The translations under genes and the position numbers were made by a program. From assembly GCA_944381625.1 (NCBI GenBank), contig CALWLW010000014.1, positions 28,365 to 92,364 on the forward strand: a stretch of 64,000 bases of DNA. Direction: 5' to 3'. Origin of the DNA: an uncultured Lachnoclostridium sp. (lineage in GTDB: Bacteria; Bacillota; Clostridia; Lachnospirales; Lachnospiraceae). Each line of letters opens with the position of its first letter. Positions within the stretch are counted from its first letter, which is position 1. This document shows, piece after piece, positions 54,441 through 63,177 of the stretch. Below the pieces are notes generated by a model. It made no database searches. It saw only the letters and a list, made by a program, of their open reading frames with translations, and was not told where the DNA came from.

Positions 54441-54942
54441 ACGGACGCATCCCAATGCATGGGAATTTATCCTGTTCAATATCCTGTCCAATTGTGCTAC
54501 GGTGGTGAATTTTGCGGTGATGTGGATCTGTACCGGATTTGTATTCAAGGGATTTGCAGATACGCCGTTCCAGTTCCTGGTATTTAATTATAAAGATCAT
54601 ATAGAGACGAACCTGGGGCTGTGCGGATTTTTAAGCTTCATGGCAGCAACAGCCGTGGCTCAGACGGTGAATTTCTTTGTACAGAAAAACCTGGTATTCC
54701 GTTCCAATGCGGCTTTCGATCAGGCTGTACCAAAATATATTCTGATGGCAGTGCTTCTGGTGGTGCTGTCAGCGGCCTTGCCGGCTTACAGCCAGAGCTT
54801 TTTAGCAGGGCTGGGTGTATCGGAGGGACTGGTGCCTACTCTGGCCAATTTAGTCAACATCATCATGCAGGTGGCTATCAGCTATCCTTTGATGAAATTT
54901 TGGATTATGCCGGAAACAACAAAACAGTCAACAGAAAATTAA
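54418..54942 (+). CDS. GtrA-family membrane protein
   Basis: About 174 residues with four membrane helices (about 14-34, 60-85, 105-125 and 132-155). NILSNCATVVNFAVMW and QTVNFFVQKNLVFRS are typical of the GtrA family, which helps move polyprenyl-phosphate-linked sugars across the membrane. ATG 54418 is favoured by the GGGG nine bases upstream; 54409 is an alternative. It is sandwiched between two GH3 genes, which is unusual, and suggests handling of a membrane-linked glycan. Confidence 0.85.
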   Translation: MELIRNFKRTHPNAWEFILFNILSNCATVVNFAVMWICTGFVFKGFADTPFQFLVFNYKDHIETNLGLCGFLSFMAATAVAQTVNFFVQKNLVFRSNAAFDQAVPKYILMAVLLVVLSAALPAYSQSFLAGLGVSEGLVPTLANLVNIIMQVAISYPLMKFWIMPETTKQSTEN

Positions 54943-54954
54943 GGAGGAGAAACG

Positions 54955-57813
54955 ATGATTGGGATTGAAATGGCGGATGTGATTGGTGTTCTGCAGACCT
55001 GTCAGAATTACCTGATTGCCCTGGGAGTAATTATCCTGGCGGCGGTAATCGTAATGATTGCAGTGAGAAAGATGCCGAAACCGAAGAAACGGCTGATTCG
55101 GGGGGAATCACTGATGGCGATGCTCCTGGGGATTGTTGTGGTGGCGAACGCCATCGTATTCGGCCCCATGTACACGCTGGTCAGCCTTTCCATGGGAAGC
55201 GGGACTGTATCGGAAGAAACTACTGCGGAGGCGGAAGTGGTGGCAGAACAGATCGCGGAAGAGGGATTTGTACTTCTGAAAAATGAAGAAGGATTTCTTC
55301 CGCTGACGGATACGAAGAAACTGAATCTGTTTGGATGGGCAGCGACGAATCCGGCTTATGGCGGCAGCGGTTCCGGTGCAATCAACGATCTCTATCCGAT
55401 CGTCAGCCTGGTGGATGGAATCAAAAATGCCGGTTATGAAGTGAATCAGGAACTGTTGGATTTTTACACGGCTTATTGTGCAGACCGGGCGTCCATGTCC
55501 ATTGAGGCTGTTCAAAACTGGGATCTGCCGGAGCCGCCGGTTAACACTTATTCCCAGGAAATGCTGGACAACGCGAAGGAATTTTCTGATACGGCGCTGA
55601 TCGTGATCTCCAGACTGGCGGGAGAGGGACACAATGACATCCCGCAGGATGTGACCCAGTCACAATATGCCAATAATTCCACGGATTATGCGGATTTTGA
55701 ACCGGGTGAGCATTATCTCCAGCTGTCCCAGACGGAGGAGGATATGGTCAATCTGGTCTGTGACAACTTTGAAAATGTCATCGTGGTTTACAACGCGGCC
55801 TATGCCTTTGAACTGGGCTTTGTGGAGGAGCATGCTCAGATCAAATCCGTGATCTGGGCTCCGGGACCTGGGAATGTGGGATTTAACGCTTTGGGCAAGA
55901 TCCTGTGCGGTGAAGTCAATCCATCGGGAAAAACAAACGATACTTTTGTCTATGACATTGACAGTGCGCCATACTACAACAACGCCACAAAGACGGATTA
56001 TGCCAACATGAAGGATATGACTGTAGAAGGGATGAACGCCGGTGTGGCCACAAACTACTCTCCGTCTTTCATCAATTATGTGGAAGGCATCTACGTAGGC
56101 TACAAATACTATGAGACTGCGGCGGCAGAGAGTTTTATCAATTATGATGAGGTTGTCCAGTATCCGTTTGGATACGGGTTAAGCTATACCACATTTGCTC
56201 AGGAAATGAGCGGGCTGAGCGTGACAGACGGCGTGATCAGTTTTGATGTGACGGTGACCAATACCGGTAATGTGGCAGGAAAAGACGTGGTAGAGGTGTA
56301 TTATAATCCGCCCTATACCAACGGCGGCATTGAGAAGGCGTCAGCCAACCTGCTGGATTTTGCAAAGACCAGCCTGCTGGATCCGGGAGCAAAGGAGACG
56401 ATCCATTTCCAGTTTGACCAGGAAGAAATGGCTTCCTACGATGAAGTGACCGAGGCCGCTTATGTACTGGAGGCGGGGGATTATATCCTTTCCATCAACA
56501 GCGATTCCCACCACATCCTGGACCAGGAGACGTACCAGGTGGCGGAAACTGTCGTGTATGACGAAGCAAATCCCAGAAAGAGCGATGATACTGCGGCAAC
56601 CAGTTTATTCCAGGACGCACACGGCAATGTGACTTATCTGTCCAGAAAGGATAGCTTTGCCAACTATGACGAGGCTACAGCAGCTCCGGCGGACTTGAAT
56701 ATGGCAGAAGAATACATAGCGGGATACCATTTGAATGCCAACTATGATCCCACCGCGTATCTGAACGACGCAGATGAAATGCCGGTAACCGGAAAAGACA
56801 ACGGTCTGGAACTGGCAGACCTGCGTGGAAAGGATTACGATGACCCTCTGTGGGAAGATCTGCTGGATCAGCTGACCGTGGAGGAAATGAGCGAACTGAT
56901 TGCCCTGGCGGGATACCAGACAGGAGCGGTTCCTTCTATTGGAAAGGTTCAGAATGTGGACTGTGACGGTCCGGCGGCCATCAACCATAACTTTACAGGG
57001 GCCGGTTCCCTGGGATTCCCGGTAGAAGTAGTCATTACCTGTACCTGGAATAAAGAGATGGCGGCAGCCTGGGGCGACTGTATGGCCCAGATGGCGAAGG
57101 AAATGGGAGCCACCGGCTGGTACGCGCCGGGCATGAATACCCATCGTTCCGCCTTTACGGCCAGAAACTATGAGTATTTCTCTGAGGACGGCGTACTGGC
57201 AGGTAAGATCGCAGCAGCAGCGGTAGCGGCGGCCAACGAAAAGGGCGTGTACTCCACCATCAAGCATTTCGCCATGTATGATTCCAACGGCAAGATGGTC
57301 AGCGCCTGGTCCACAGAGCAGGCGATGCGGGAGATTTATCTGAAACCCTTTGAGATTTCCGTCAAAGAAGGCGGTGCGACGGGCGTCATGGCTTCCTGGG
57401 CGTTCCTTGGAAACAAGTGGGTAGGAGAGCTGTCCACCCTGATGAACACAGTGCTTCGCGACGAATGGGGCTTCCGGGGATTTGTGGTATCGGATTTCTT
57501 CCGCAACAACGGCCATGGCTTTATGAACGCCGACATGGCTCTGGCGAACGGCGTGGACGCCATGCTTTCTACCTACGCAGGCGGCCCCAACCAGGTAACT
57601 TATCTGGACGCTGCCTCCAATGTGAAATATATGCGCCAGGCCACAAAGAACATTCTCTATACTACGGCCAACAGTTGGACTTATGATGAGGAACACCAGC
57701 AGGGCGGCGGTGAAGAATGGAAACTGATGATCTATGGCGTCGATGCAGTGGTTGTGATCCTGATCGCTGCAGGCGGAGGATTGATTTATCGGAAATACCG
57801 GAAAACAAAATAG
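54955..57813 (+). CDS. Circularly permuted GH3 glycosidase with terminal membrane anchors
   Basis: About 952 residues. The domain order is reversed relative to the gene at 51975. After two N-terminal membrane helices (about 17-38 and 53-75) comes the alpha/beta domain (GFVLLKNEEGFLPL), then an Fn3-like domain (VTVTNTGNVAGKDVVEVYY), and only then the catalytic barrel (LTVEEMSELIALAGY, CDGPAAINHN, nucleophile D847 in VVSDFF). A final membrane helix (about 925-945) with a basic tail ends the chain. The active site is thus held outside the membrane. Reversed GH3 enzymes are known from ruminococci, but anchoring at both ends is notable. AAGGAGGAG precedes the start. Confidence 0.88.
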   Translation: MIGIEMADVIGVLQTCQNYLIALGVIILAAVIVMIAVRKMPKPKKRLIRGESLMAMLLGIVVVANAIVFGPMYTLVSLSMGSGTVSEETTAEAEVVAEQIAEEGFVLLKNEEGFLPLTDTKKLNLFGWAATNPAYGGSGSGAINDLYPIVSLVDGIKNAGYEVNQELLDFYTAYCADRASMSIEAVQNWDLPEPPVNTYSQEMLDNAKEFSDTALIVISRLAGEGHNDIPQDVTQSQYANNSTDYADFEPGEHYLQLSQTEEDMVNLVCDNFENVIVVYNAAYAFELGFVEEHAQIKSVIWAPGPGNVGFNALGKILCGEVNPSGKTNDTFVYDIDSAPYYNNATKTDYANMKDMTVEGMNAGVATNYSPSFINYVEGIYVGYKYYETAAAESFINYDEVVQYPFGYGLSYTTFAQEMSGLSVTDGVISFDVTVTNTGNVAGKDVVEVYYNPPYTNGGIEKASANLLDFAKTSLLDPGAKETIHFQFDQEEMASYDEVTEAAYVLEAGDYILSINSDSHHILDQETYQVAETVVYDEANPRKSDDTAATSLFQDAHGNVTYLSRKDSFANYDEATAAPADLNMAEEYIAGYHLNANYDPTAYLNDADEMPVTGKDNGLELADLRGKDYDDPLWEDLLDQLTVEEMSELIALAGYQTGAVPSIGKVQNVDCDGPAAINHNFTGAGSLGFPVEVVITCTWNKEMAAAWGDCMAQMAKEMGATGWYAPGMNTHRSAFTARNYEYFSEDGVLAGKIAAAAVAAANEKGVYSTIKHFAMYDSNGKMVSAWSTEQAMREIYLKPFEISVKEGGATGVMASWAFLGNKWVGELSTLMNTVLRDEWGFRGFVVSDFFRNNGHGFMNADMALANGVDAMLSTYAGGPNQVTYLDAASNVKYMRQATKNILYTTANSWTYDEEHQQGGGEEWKLMIYGVDAVVVILIAAGGGLIYRKYRKTK

Positions 57814-57827
57814 GGTGAGAGCCATCA

Positions 57828-58802
57828 TTATGTGAGCAAATGCGTCTGCTGTGAAGCGGGCGCATTTGTTGTAAAATTTGTATGTCTATCCCGATATTCT
57901 TTTCGATACTCTGTCGGCAGCACCTGTGTTACATCCTTAAATGCCTTGGAAAATTTTCCCTGTGTTTCATATCCTACCTGAGAGGCAATTTCAGAGATGG
58001 CAGCATTGCTCTCACGCAGCAATTTCATGGCCTGACGCACACGGTATTCTTTCATGTAAGTAGCGATTGGAAGCCCGTAAACTGCCTTAAATACTTCTTT
58101 CAAAGTGGAAGTGTTAATCAGATACTGTCTGGAGAGTTCTTCAATAGTAAACCGCTGATCCAGGTGTTCAGTCAGTTGTTGGTGGATTTCTTTGATTATC
58201 TCTGTCTGCTGGGAGAAATATTGGGTCAGTTCCTTTTTCCCTGGTTCTAATCTGCTCAGGTAGATCAACAGCTCCAGCATCTTTAGCTTCAATAAAGGCA
58301 GCCGCAAAGAAACTTCCATAGAGAAGATTGGCATAAAAATATGTTCCAGTTCGGAGCAGGCTGGAATGGCAAGCGGTTTCCCGGAACAAAAGCGCTCACG
58401 CAATTTACCAGCCTGCACATTTGCTTCCTGTAAGATTTCCGGGCAGACAGTTTGTAAGCGTTCTAAATCTACAGATACGGAAAGCCCTTCAGCGTATCCC
58501 AGTGGAAACATCATATTGGAATCGGCACAACAGGCCATGCTGTGGGCAGTCAAATCGCCTGCGCCCAGATAGATTGCGGTGCCGCCGCGCATATTCCAAC
58601 CAATGCGGCCGCTTCGACAGTAATAAACCTCCAGGACGGAATCAGAGGCATCGTGTTGGAAGTGTGCTTCCTGGCCTATGAAGGCGTTGAAAGATGCTTC
58701 AATACCTGGAAAGACTTCGTATGTCTCTATATTTCCCTTTCCGCTGATTTTAGCCTGAAACCGTTCTGTAAACAGTGAACCAACGTTTTCTGTTTTTTTC
58801 AT
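57828..58802 (-). CDS. AraC-family transcriptional regulator
   Basis: About 324 residues. The C-terminal double helix-turn-helix is clear (FTIEELSRQYLINTSTLKEVFKAVYG, then AAISEIASQVGYETQGKFSKAF). The N-terminal 200 residues form a cupin-like sensing region. Its start overlaps the end of the ArsR gene by four bases, so the two are cotranscribed. A hairpin near its 3' end (57837-57868) lies within the coding sequence. Ligand and targets are unknown. Confidence 0.93.
   Translation of the reverse strand: MKKTENVGSLFTERFQAKISGKGNIETYEVFPGIEASFNAFIGQEAHFQHDASDSVLEVYYCRSGRIGWNMRGGTAIYLGAGDLTAHSMACCADSNMMFPLGYAEGLSVSVDLERLQTVCPEILQEANVQAGKLRERFCSGKPLAIPACSELEHIFMPIFSMEVSLRLPLLKLKMLELLIYLSRLEPGKKELTQYFSQQTEIIKEIHQQLTEHLDQRFTIEELSRQYLINTSTLKEVFKAVYGLPIATYMKEYRVRQAMKLLRESNAAISEIASQVGYETQGKFSKAFKDVTQVLPTEYRKEYRDRHTNFTTNAPASQQTHLLT
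57837..57868. terminator. Possible bidirectional terminator hairpin
   Basis: CAAATGCGTCTGC (57837-57849) pairs with GCGGGCGCATTTG (57856-57868), 13 bp with two wobbles. The following T-richness is weak on both strands. It lies between the permuted GH3 gene and the convergent AraC gene, inside the last codons of the latter. Confidence 0.4.
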
Positions 58803-59185
58803 GGTGTGCCTTTCTGTCTTTCAGTGTGTGATGGGCAGGCAAGTTTTACAAGCCATTCAATCATCTGGTGAAAAGTCTGCGCTTGCTCTGTGCCAGCGGC
58901 TTTGTAGTAGACCTCTTTTCCTTCCCGACGGCTGATAATTAAACCAGCAGATTTGAGCTGCTTGAGGTGGTGGGAAACCGCTGGGCTGCTCATATCGACC
59001 ATGGCGGAAATATTGATGACGCATTCTTCGCAGTGGCACAGAAGCCAGAAAATGCGAATTCGGCTCCCGTCACCTAACTGTTTAAAAATCTCAGCCACTG
59101 TTTGGAAATTTTCCGCACTGGGCATATGTTCCAATTCCTGCTCGATGGTTTGCCCATGATCATGGGGCAAAGATCTGTTCGACAT
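58799..59185 (-). CDS. ArsR-family transcriptional regulator
   Basis: About 128 residues. The winged helix reads IFWLLCHCEECVINISAMVDMSSPAVSHHLKQL, then AGLIISRREGKEVYYKAA. The three cysteines LCHCEEC sit on the helix that binds thiophilic metals or senses thiols in ArsR/CadC/CmtR proteins, so metal or redox sensing is likely. AAGGAGG lies seven bases before the start. It is the middle gene of a three-regulator operon next to the sirtuin genes. Confidence 0.93.
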   Translation of the reverse strand: MSNRSLPHDHGQTIEQELEHMPSAENFQTVAEIFKQLGDGSRIRIFWLLCHCEECVINISAMVDMSSPAVSHHLKQLKSAGLIISRREGKEVYYKAAGTEQAQTFHQMIEWLVKLACPSHTERQKGTP

Positions 59186-59220
59186 GCTGCATTCCTCCTT
59201 AACATTGATTCCTTTCCTGT

Positions 59221-59664
59221 TTAGAATGATTTTTGACCCAAACGGGAGAGTTTTTCGGTATAGCGATCCAGTATTTCCTGAAGTGTAATACTGCGCATGG
59301 CTTCTTCTGCCTGCTGCTGCACCAAATCATAGCAGTCCCGCAGTACCAGCTGGATGTTCATGCCCACGCCGCAGGCTGGATTGGTGTGAGTATCCTGATG
59401 AAGCAGGGGTTTGTCGCCCTCCACAGCCTGGTACACATCCAGCAGTGTAATTTGACAGGGCGTTTTCGCCAGACTGGGACGGGGATGGCCTTTCACGCTT
59501 AAGAGCAGTCCGCCCCGGCGCAGAGCAGACATAAGCTGGCGAACATAACCGGCATTGGTTTGGATACTCTCGGCAATCTTTTCACTTGTCAGGCCGCAAT
59601 TAGGATGCAAAGCGATAAATGCCAGAATATGGACGGCATCGCTGAGTTTGGTAGGGTATTTCAT
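59221..59664 (-). CDS. Rrf2-family transcriptional regulator
   Basis: About 147 residues from ATG 59664, preceded by GAGGGG. KLSDAVHILAFIALHP and SEKIAESIQTNAGYVRQLMSALRRGGLL are the Rrf2 winged helix, and TLLDVYQAVEGD is the conserved middle. Cysteines are present, but not with the close spacing that holds the Fe-S cluster in IscR. It is divergent from the sirtuin operon with overlapping promoters, so it is the likely direct regulator of both. Confidence 0.92.
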   Translation of the reverse strand: MKYPTKLSDAVHILAFIALHPNCGLTSEKIAESIQTNAGYVRQLMSALRRGGLLLSVKGHPRPSLAKTPCQITLLDVYQAVEGDKPLLHQDTHTNPACGVGMNIQLVLRDCYDLVQQQAEEAMRSITLQEILDRYTEKLSRLGQKSF

Positions 59665-59687
59665 AGCATATCCCCTCTTTCTTGTAT

Positions 59688-59774
59688 TTGTTGTTAAAAT
59701 TATTATAACAGCATATTGACAGGGGCGCAAGGCGGTGTTATGATAAATTGAAGTAAAAATAAAAATAACAACAA
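59688..59774. promoter_or_regulatory. Divergent promoters between Rrf2 and sirtuin operons, flanked by an inverted repeat
   Basis: The plus-strand promoter is TTGACA (59716-59721), 17 bases, TATGAT (59739-59744). The minus-strand promoter is TTGCGC (59730-59725), 17 bases, TATAAT (59707-59702). A perfect 9-bp inverted repeat, TTGTTGTTA (59688-59696) and TAACAACAA (59766-59774), lies just downstream of each start. It is a candidate Rrf2 operator pair that would control both operons together. Confidence 0.75.
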
Positions 59775-59792
59775 GAAGAAGGGATGGAAACA

Positions 59793-60773
59793 ATGAGTTT
59801 TTATGAAGAACTGGTCACACAGACGCAGATGAATTATCAGCGTTATTACGGTCTATACGCTTCCGGGCGTACACCTTATAAGTTGACGGATAAAAAGCCG
59901 CAGCCTTACAAAGAGCAGATCAGTCGATTGATTCAAGAGATCAGGGATGCCGACTGCGTCGTGGTGGGCGGAGCCTCCGGATTGTCTGCTGCCGGGGGAG
60001 GAGATTTTTATTATGAGGACAATGCCTCCTATCGCCATTATTTTGGAAAATATGCAGAGAAATATCATTTCAAAGGAGCTTTTGATGGAATGATGCACCG
60101 ATGGAGCAGCCGTGAAGAGTTCTGGGGCTATCTGGCTACATTTCTTCACACTACCCAAACTGCTTCTGTGCGGGAACCATATCTCAATCTGGATGCGATT
60201 TTGAAAGGGAAGGATTTTTTTATCCTTACCACCAATCAGGATACCCAGTTCGTTAAACTCTACCCGGAGAGTAAAGTGGCGGAGATTCAGGGAGACCATC
60301 GATTTTTTCAGTGTGCCGCCTGCTGTACCAATGATACATGGGACGCCGTGAAACCGGTAGAGGATATGATGGATGCTATGGGGGAAGGTACTTCCATCCC
60401 GAAATCTATGATTCCACGCTGCCCTCACTGCGGCGGAGAAGCTTTTCCCTGGGTTCGGGGATACGGCAATTTCCTTCAAGGCAAAAAATATGATGAGCAA
60501 TATGAAAAAATTTCCCATTACGTGTTGGAGCATAAAGAAAAAAAGATTCTGTTTCTGGAATTTGGCGTGGGCCGCATGACGCCTATGTTCATCCAGGAAC
60601 CCTTTTGGAATATGACACTCAGTCTTCCTCACGCCCGATATATCGCTGTCAATGACAAGTATAACTTCCTGCCCAAACAGTTGGAGGATAAAGGCATGGT
60701 CATTGTGGCTGATATTGCCAAAGTGCTGCGGGATGCACGGGACACCATGGAAAGCGGAGATAACAATCAATGA
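59793..60773 (+). CDS. SirTM-like sirtuin (first of three)
   Basis: About 326 residues from ATG 59793, with GAAGGG nine bases upstream; ATG 59784 is an in-frame alternative. The NAD site is GGASGLSAAGG (residues 59-69). N149 lies in TTNQDTQF, and Q167 in EIQGD replaces the catalytic histidine of ordinary sirtuins. Zinc ligands are C175/C178 and C211/C214. FGVGRMTPMFIQEPFW matches the class M sirtuins, which ADP-ribosylate a lipoyl-carrier protein in redox defence. The usual partners (macrodomain, GcvH-L, LplA2) are absent from this window. It overlaps the next gene by four bases (ATGA). Confidence 0.85.
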   Translation: MSFYEELVTQTQMNYQRYYGLYASGRTPYKLTDKKPQPYKEQISRLIQEIRDADCVVVGGASGLSAAGGGDFYYEDNASYRHYFGKYAEKYHFKGAFDGMMHRWSSREEFWGYLATFLHTTQTASVREPYLNLDAILKGKDFFILTTNQDTQFVKLYPESKVAEIQGDHRFFQCAACCTNDTWDAVKPVEDMMDAMGEGTSIPKSMIPRCPHCGGEAFPWVRGYGNFLQGKKYDEQYEKISHYVLEHKEKKILFLEFGVGRMTPMFIQEPFWNMTLSLPHARYIAVNDKYNFLPKQLEDKGMVIVADIAKVLRDARDTMESGDNNQ

Positions 60774-61636
60774 GCGGCGGAAACCAAGCGGTGCTTCAGG
60801 AACTTGCCGAGCGCATCGATCAAGCAGATGCCATTGTGATCGGCGGTGGCTCTGGCCTTTCCAGTGCGGCAGGCTATGACCACTATCACTGGTCGCCATC
60901 GCTGTCGGAAGGGCTGTCTTTGTTTCGGGAGCATTACGGCTTCACATCTCCGCTGGCTGGTTTCTACCACTGCTTTTCCAGTTATGGGGAGCAATGGGGA
61001 TATTACAGTCAATATATCCGCTTTATGTGGGAGGCCCCCACTGGACAGCCTTATTTGGATCTCCAATCCGTCATAGCTGACAAACCTGCGTTTGTCCTGA
61101 CCACCAATGTGGACCGGCAATTTTTTCGGGTGTTTTCTGAAGAACAGATCTGCGCGTTTCAAGGGGACTTCGGATTTTGCCAATGCAGTCAGCCCTGCCG
61201 GGATGATATCTGGGAAAACAGGGAATTGGTTGAGGAACTGACCCGCTGCCTTGAGGGAGTACGCCTGCCGGAAGAGGCAGTCCCGCGTTGTCGGGACTGC
61301 GGACGGATGTTGGTTCCATGGGTGCGGGATGATACTTTTCTGGAGGGAAGGTTCTGGAAAGAAAGTCTTGGCCGTTATCATGCCTTTCTGCGGCACTGGC
61401 TGGTGGAACAGCCGGATCAAAAGGTTCTGCTGCTGGAGCTTGGCGTGGGTGAGATGACGCCCAGTATTATTAAGCTGCCTTTCTGGGAGCTGACAGCCAG
61501 AAATGAGAATGTGTTTTATGCCTGTCTCAATCGGGAGGCATCTCATGTGCCAGTGCATCTGCGGGGACGCAGTCTGTATCTGCAAGGAGATTTGGCGGAA
61601 ATGTTAGCGGAACTGAGGAATATGAGGCTCGCCTGA
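60770..61636 (+). CDS. SirTM-like sirtuin (second of three)
   Basis: About 288 residues. The NAD loop is GGGSGLSSAAG (residues 25-35). N113 lies in TTNVDRQF and Q131 in AFQGD again replaces histidine. Cysteines C139, C143, C174 and C177 fit the zinc site. LELGVGEMTPSIIKLPFW is the closest of the three to the class M consensus, so this may be the most active ADP-ribosyltransferase. It follows the first sirtuin with an overlapping start. A protein deacetylase role is unlikely without the histidine. Confidence 0.86.
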   Translation: MSGGNQAVLQELAERIDQADAIVIGGGSGLSSAAGYDHYHWSPSLSEGLSLFREHYGFTSPLAGFYHCFSSYGEQWGYYSQYIRFMWEAPTGQPYLDLQSVIADKPAFVLTTNVDRQFFRVFSEEQICAFQGDFGFCQCSQPCRDDIWENRELVEELTRCLEGVRLPEEAVPRCRDCGRMLVPWVRDDTFLEGRFWKESLGRYHAFLRHWLVEQPDQKVLLLELGVGEMTPSIIKLPFWELTARNENVFYACLNREASHVPVHLRGRSLYLQGDLAEMLAELRNMRLA

Positions 61637-61665
61637 TGAAAAATAAGCAGAAGGAATGAAATATT

Positions 61666-62502
61666 ATGGTAAATTGGAATCTGATTGCAGAGAAAATAAA
61701 AGGAGCGGATGCAATTTTAATCGGAGCCAGCAACGGCCTGTCCATCACCGAAGGCTTACATCTGTTCGCAGACAATGCGGCCTTTGAGGAAGTGTTCGGA
61801 AATTTTAAGCAGCGATATGGTCTGCTCTGTATTCTTCAGGGAATGACGGCCCGTTGGCCCAGCGAGGAGGAGAAGTGGGCCTTCTGGGCGCGGCTGATCC
61901 ATCACTATTGCGGACAATACCGGCCTACCCCGGTGATGGAGGATTTGAAAGCGATTGTGGGAGAAAAGGACTACTTTGTTGTTACCTCCAATGGGGAGTG
62001 TCACTTTGAACTCTGTGGATTTGCCCCAGAGAAAATCTATGAAATTGAAGGAAACTGGCTGACCATGCAATGTGCTGGCCGCTGTCATGAAACCCGTTAT
62101 CCCAGTCTTGAGTTGGCGGAAAAGCTGGCAGCTGCGGAGCGTGATGGACAAATCCCCGCTGAACTTGTACCACGCTGCCCTCAGTGCGGTGGCCCCATGG
62201 AAATCCACATGGGCGCGGGACAGTATATGATCCCGGATGCAGGGGCTCAGGATCGGTTTCAGGCATTTCTGGCACGCTGCCATGGTAAAAACCTGGTGGT
62301 GCTGGAGCTGGGTATCGGTTGGCGCAATCAGCTCATCAAAGCACCGCTGATGCGCTTGGTGGCGCAAGAAACGAATGCCACCTATGTGACGATTAATCTG
62401 GGTGAGGTTTACATTGCGGACAATATCAAAGAGAAGTCCTTCGGACTGGACGGACGGCTGGATGAGCTGCTGCCTGCGCTCCGGGAGGCGTGTGAGGCAT
62501 GA
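61666..62502 (+). CDS. SirTM-like sirtuin (third, divergent active site)
   Basis: About 278 residues. The NAD loop is GASNGLSITEG (residues 20-30) and N109 is in TSNGECHF. The position of the catalytic residue is E128 in EIEGN rather than His or Gln. C136 and C140 pair with a later CPQCGG. The C-terminal motif is weaker (LELGIGWRNQLIKAPL). It may bind NAD or ADP-ribose without the same catalysis, perhaps as a regulatory partner of the first two. It is separated by 29 bases and its stop overlaps the HD gene start. Confidence 0.82.
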   Translation: MVNWNLIAEKIKGADAILIGASNGLSITEGLHLFADNAAFEEVFGNFKQRYGLLCILQGMTARWPSEEEKWAFWARLIHHYCGQYRPTPVMEDLKAIVGEKDYFVVTSNGECHFELCGFAPEKIYEIEGNWLTMQCAGRCHETRYPSLELAEKLAAAERDGQIPAELVPRCPQCGGPMEIHMGAGQYMIPDAGAQDRFQAFLARCHGKNLVVLELGIGWRNQLIKAPLMRLVAQETNATYVTINLGEVYIADNIKEKSFGLDGRLDELLPALREACEA

Positions 62503-63035
62503 CGATTCCAGAGCAAGTTCAAAATGACTATAAGCGATGGCATCATTTTCTCGAACAGGAAGTACAGTTTTCGCTGTCTGATAGTGAGAAACACACCAAA
62601 GAGCACTGCGCCAGGGTATTGCTGTTCGCTCTGTTGATTGCAGACAAGATGGATTTATTCCAGAAAGAGAGGGAGGCGCTGTGTGCCGCCGCGGTTTTTC
62701 ATGACTCCCGCCGCCAGGATGACTGGTTGGATGTGGGCCATGGCCAGCGGGCAGCAGATTACTACAGGGACTATTGTCAGACGCATTCGCTGTCCTTTGA
62801 TCACCGGGTTTATCTGGTCATGGCATTTCACGACAGGGATGATGTCTTGGGCGAGGCAGTATTAACGGAACAGGAGAATGGCATTCTCCTGTACCACATC
62901 TTCAAGGACGCTGATGCACTGGATCGCTTCCGCTTGGGACCGAATGGGCTGGACATCCGCTATCTTCGTACAGCCGAAGGAAAATCCCTCTACCGTTACG
63001 CGGAACAATTTGAAAGAGGGGGTGTTAATGCATAA
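62499..63035 (+). CDS. HD-domain metal-dependent phosphohydrolase
   Basis: About 178 residues. The HD residues are H35-x-HCARV at the first helix, the HD pair in AAVFHDSRRQDD, and DADALDRFR as the distal aspartate. Family members hydrolyse phosphoester bonds of nucleotides or similar molecules. It overlaps the third sirtuin by four bases (ATGA), so it is part of the same operon. It may act on an NAD-derived nucleotide from the sirtuin reactions; this is inference. Confidence 0.85.
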   Translation: MTIPEQVQNDYKRWHHFLEQEVQFSLSDSEKHTKEHCARVLLFALLIADKMDLFQKEREALCAAAVFHDSRRQDDWLDVGHGQRAADYYRDYCQTHSLSFDHRVYLVMAFHDRDDVLGEAVLTEQENGILLYHIFKDADALDRFRLGPNGLDIRYLRTAEGKSLYRYAEQFERGGVNA

Positions 63036-63171
63036 GAAGGTTAGAAACACCGTGTTGTGGATGAAATACTATCGGGAACTGGGGCAGAACAGTATGCAGA
63101 AAATAAAAAGCCGGGAAGCTGGTTCAATGCCAATGCCTCCCGACTGTTATCTTATTAAAGATGTTATATAG
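63028..63171 (+). CDS. Possible small protein after the HD gene
   Basis: A 47-codon frame (MHKKVRNTVLWMKYYRELGQ at its start) has GAGGGGG five bases upstream and overlaps the HD gene stop by eight bases, as translational coupling would require. It is basic with no clear domain. It overlaps the terminator of the convergent HxlR gene, so it may be chance. Confidence 0.3.
   Translation: MHKKVRNTVLWMKYYRELGQNSMQKIKSREAGSMPMPPDCYLIKDVI
63101..63144 (-). terminator. Terminator of the HxlR gene
   Basis: On the minus strand the arms at 63144-63135 and 63119-63110 form a 10-bp stem with two G-U wobbles, followed by TTTTTATTT. On the plus strand the wobbles become mismatches, so it acts for the minus strand. 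Confidence 0.75.
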
Positions 63172-63177
63172 TTAGAA

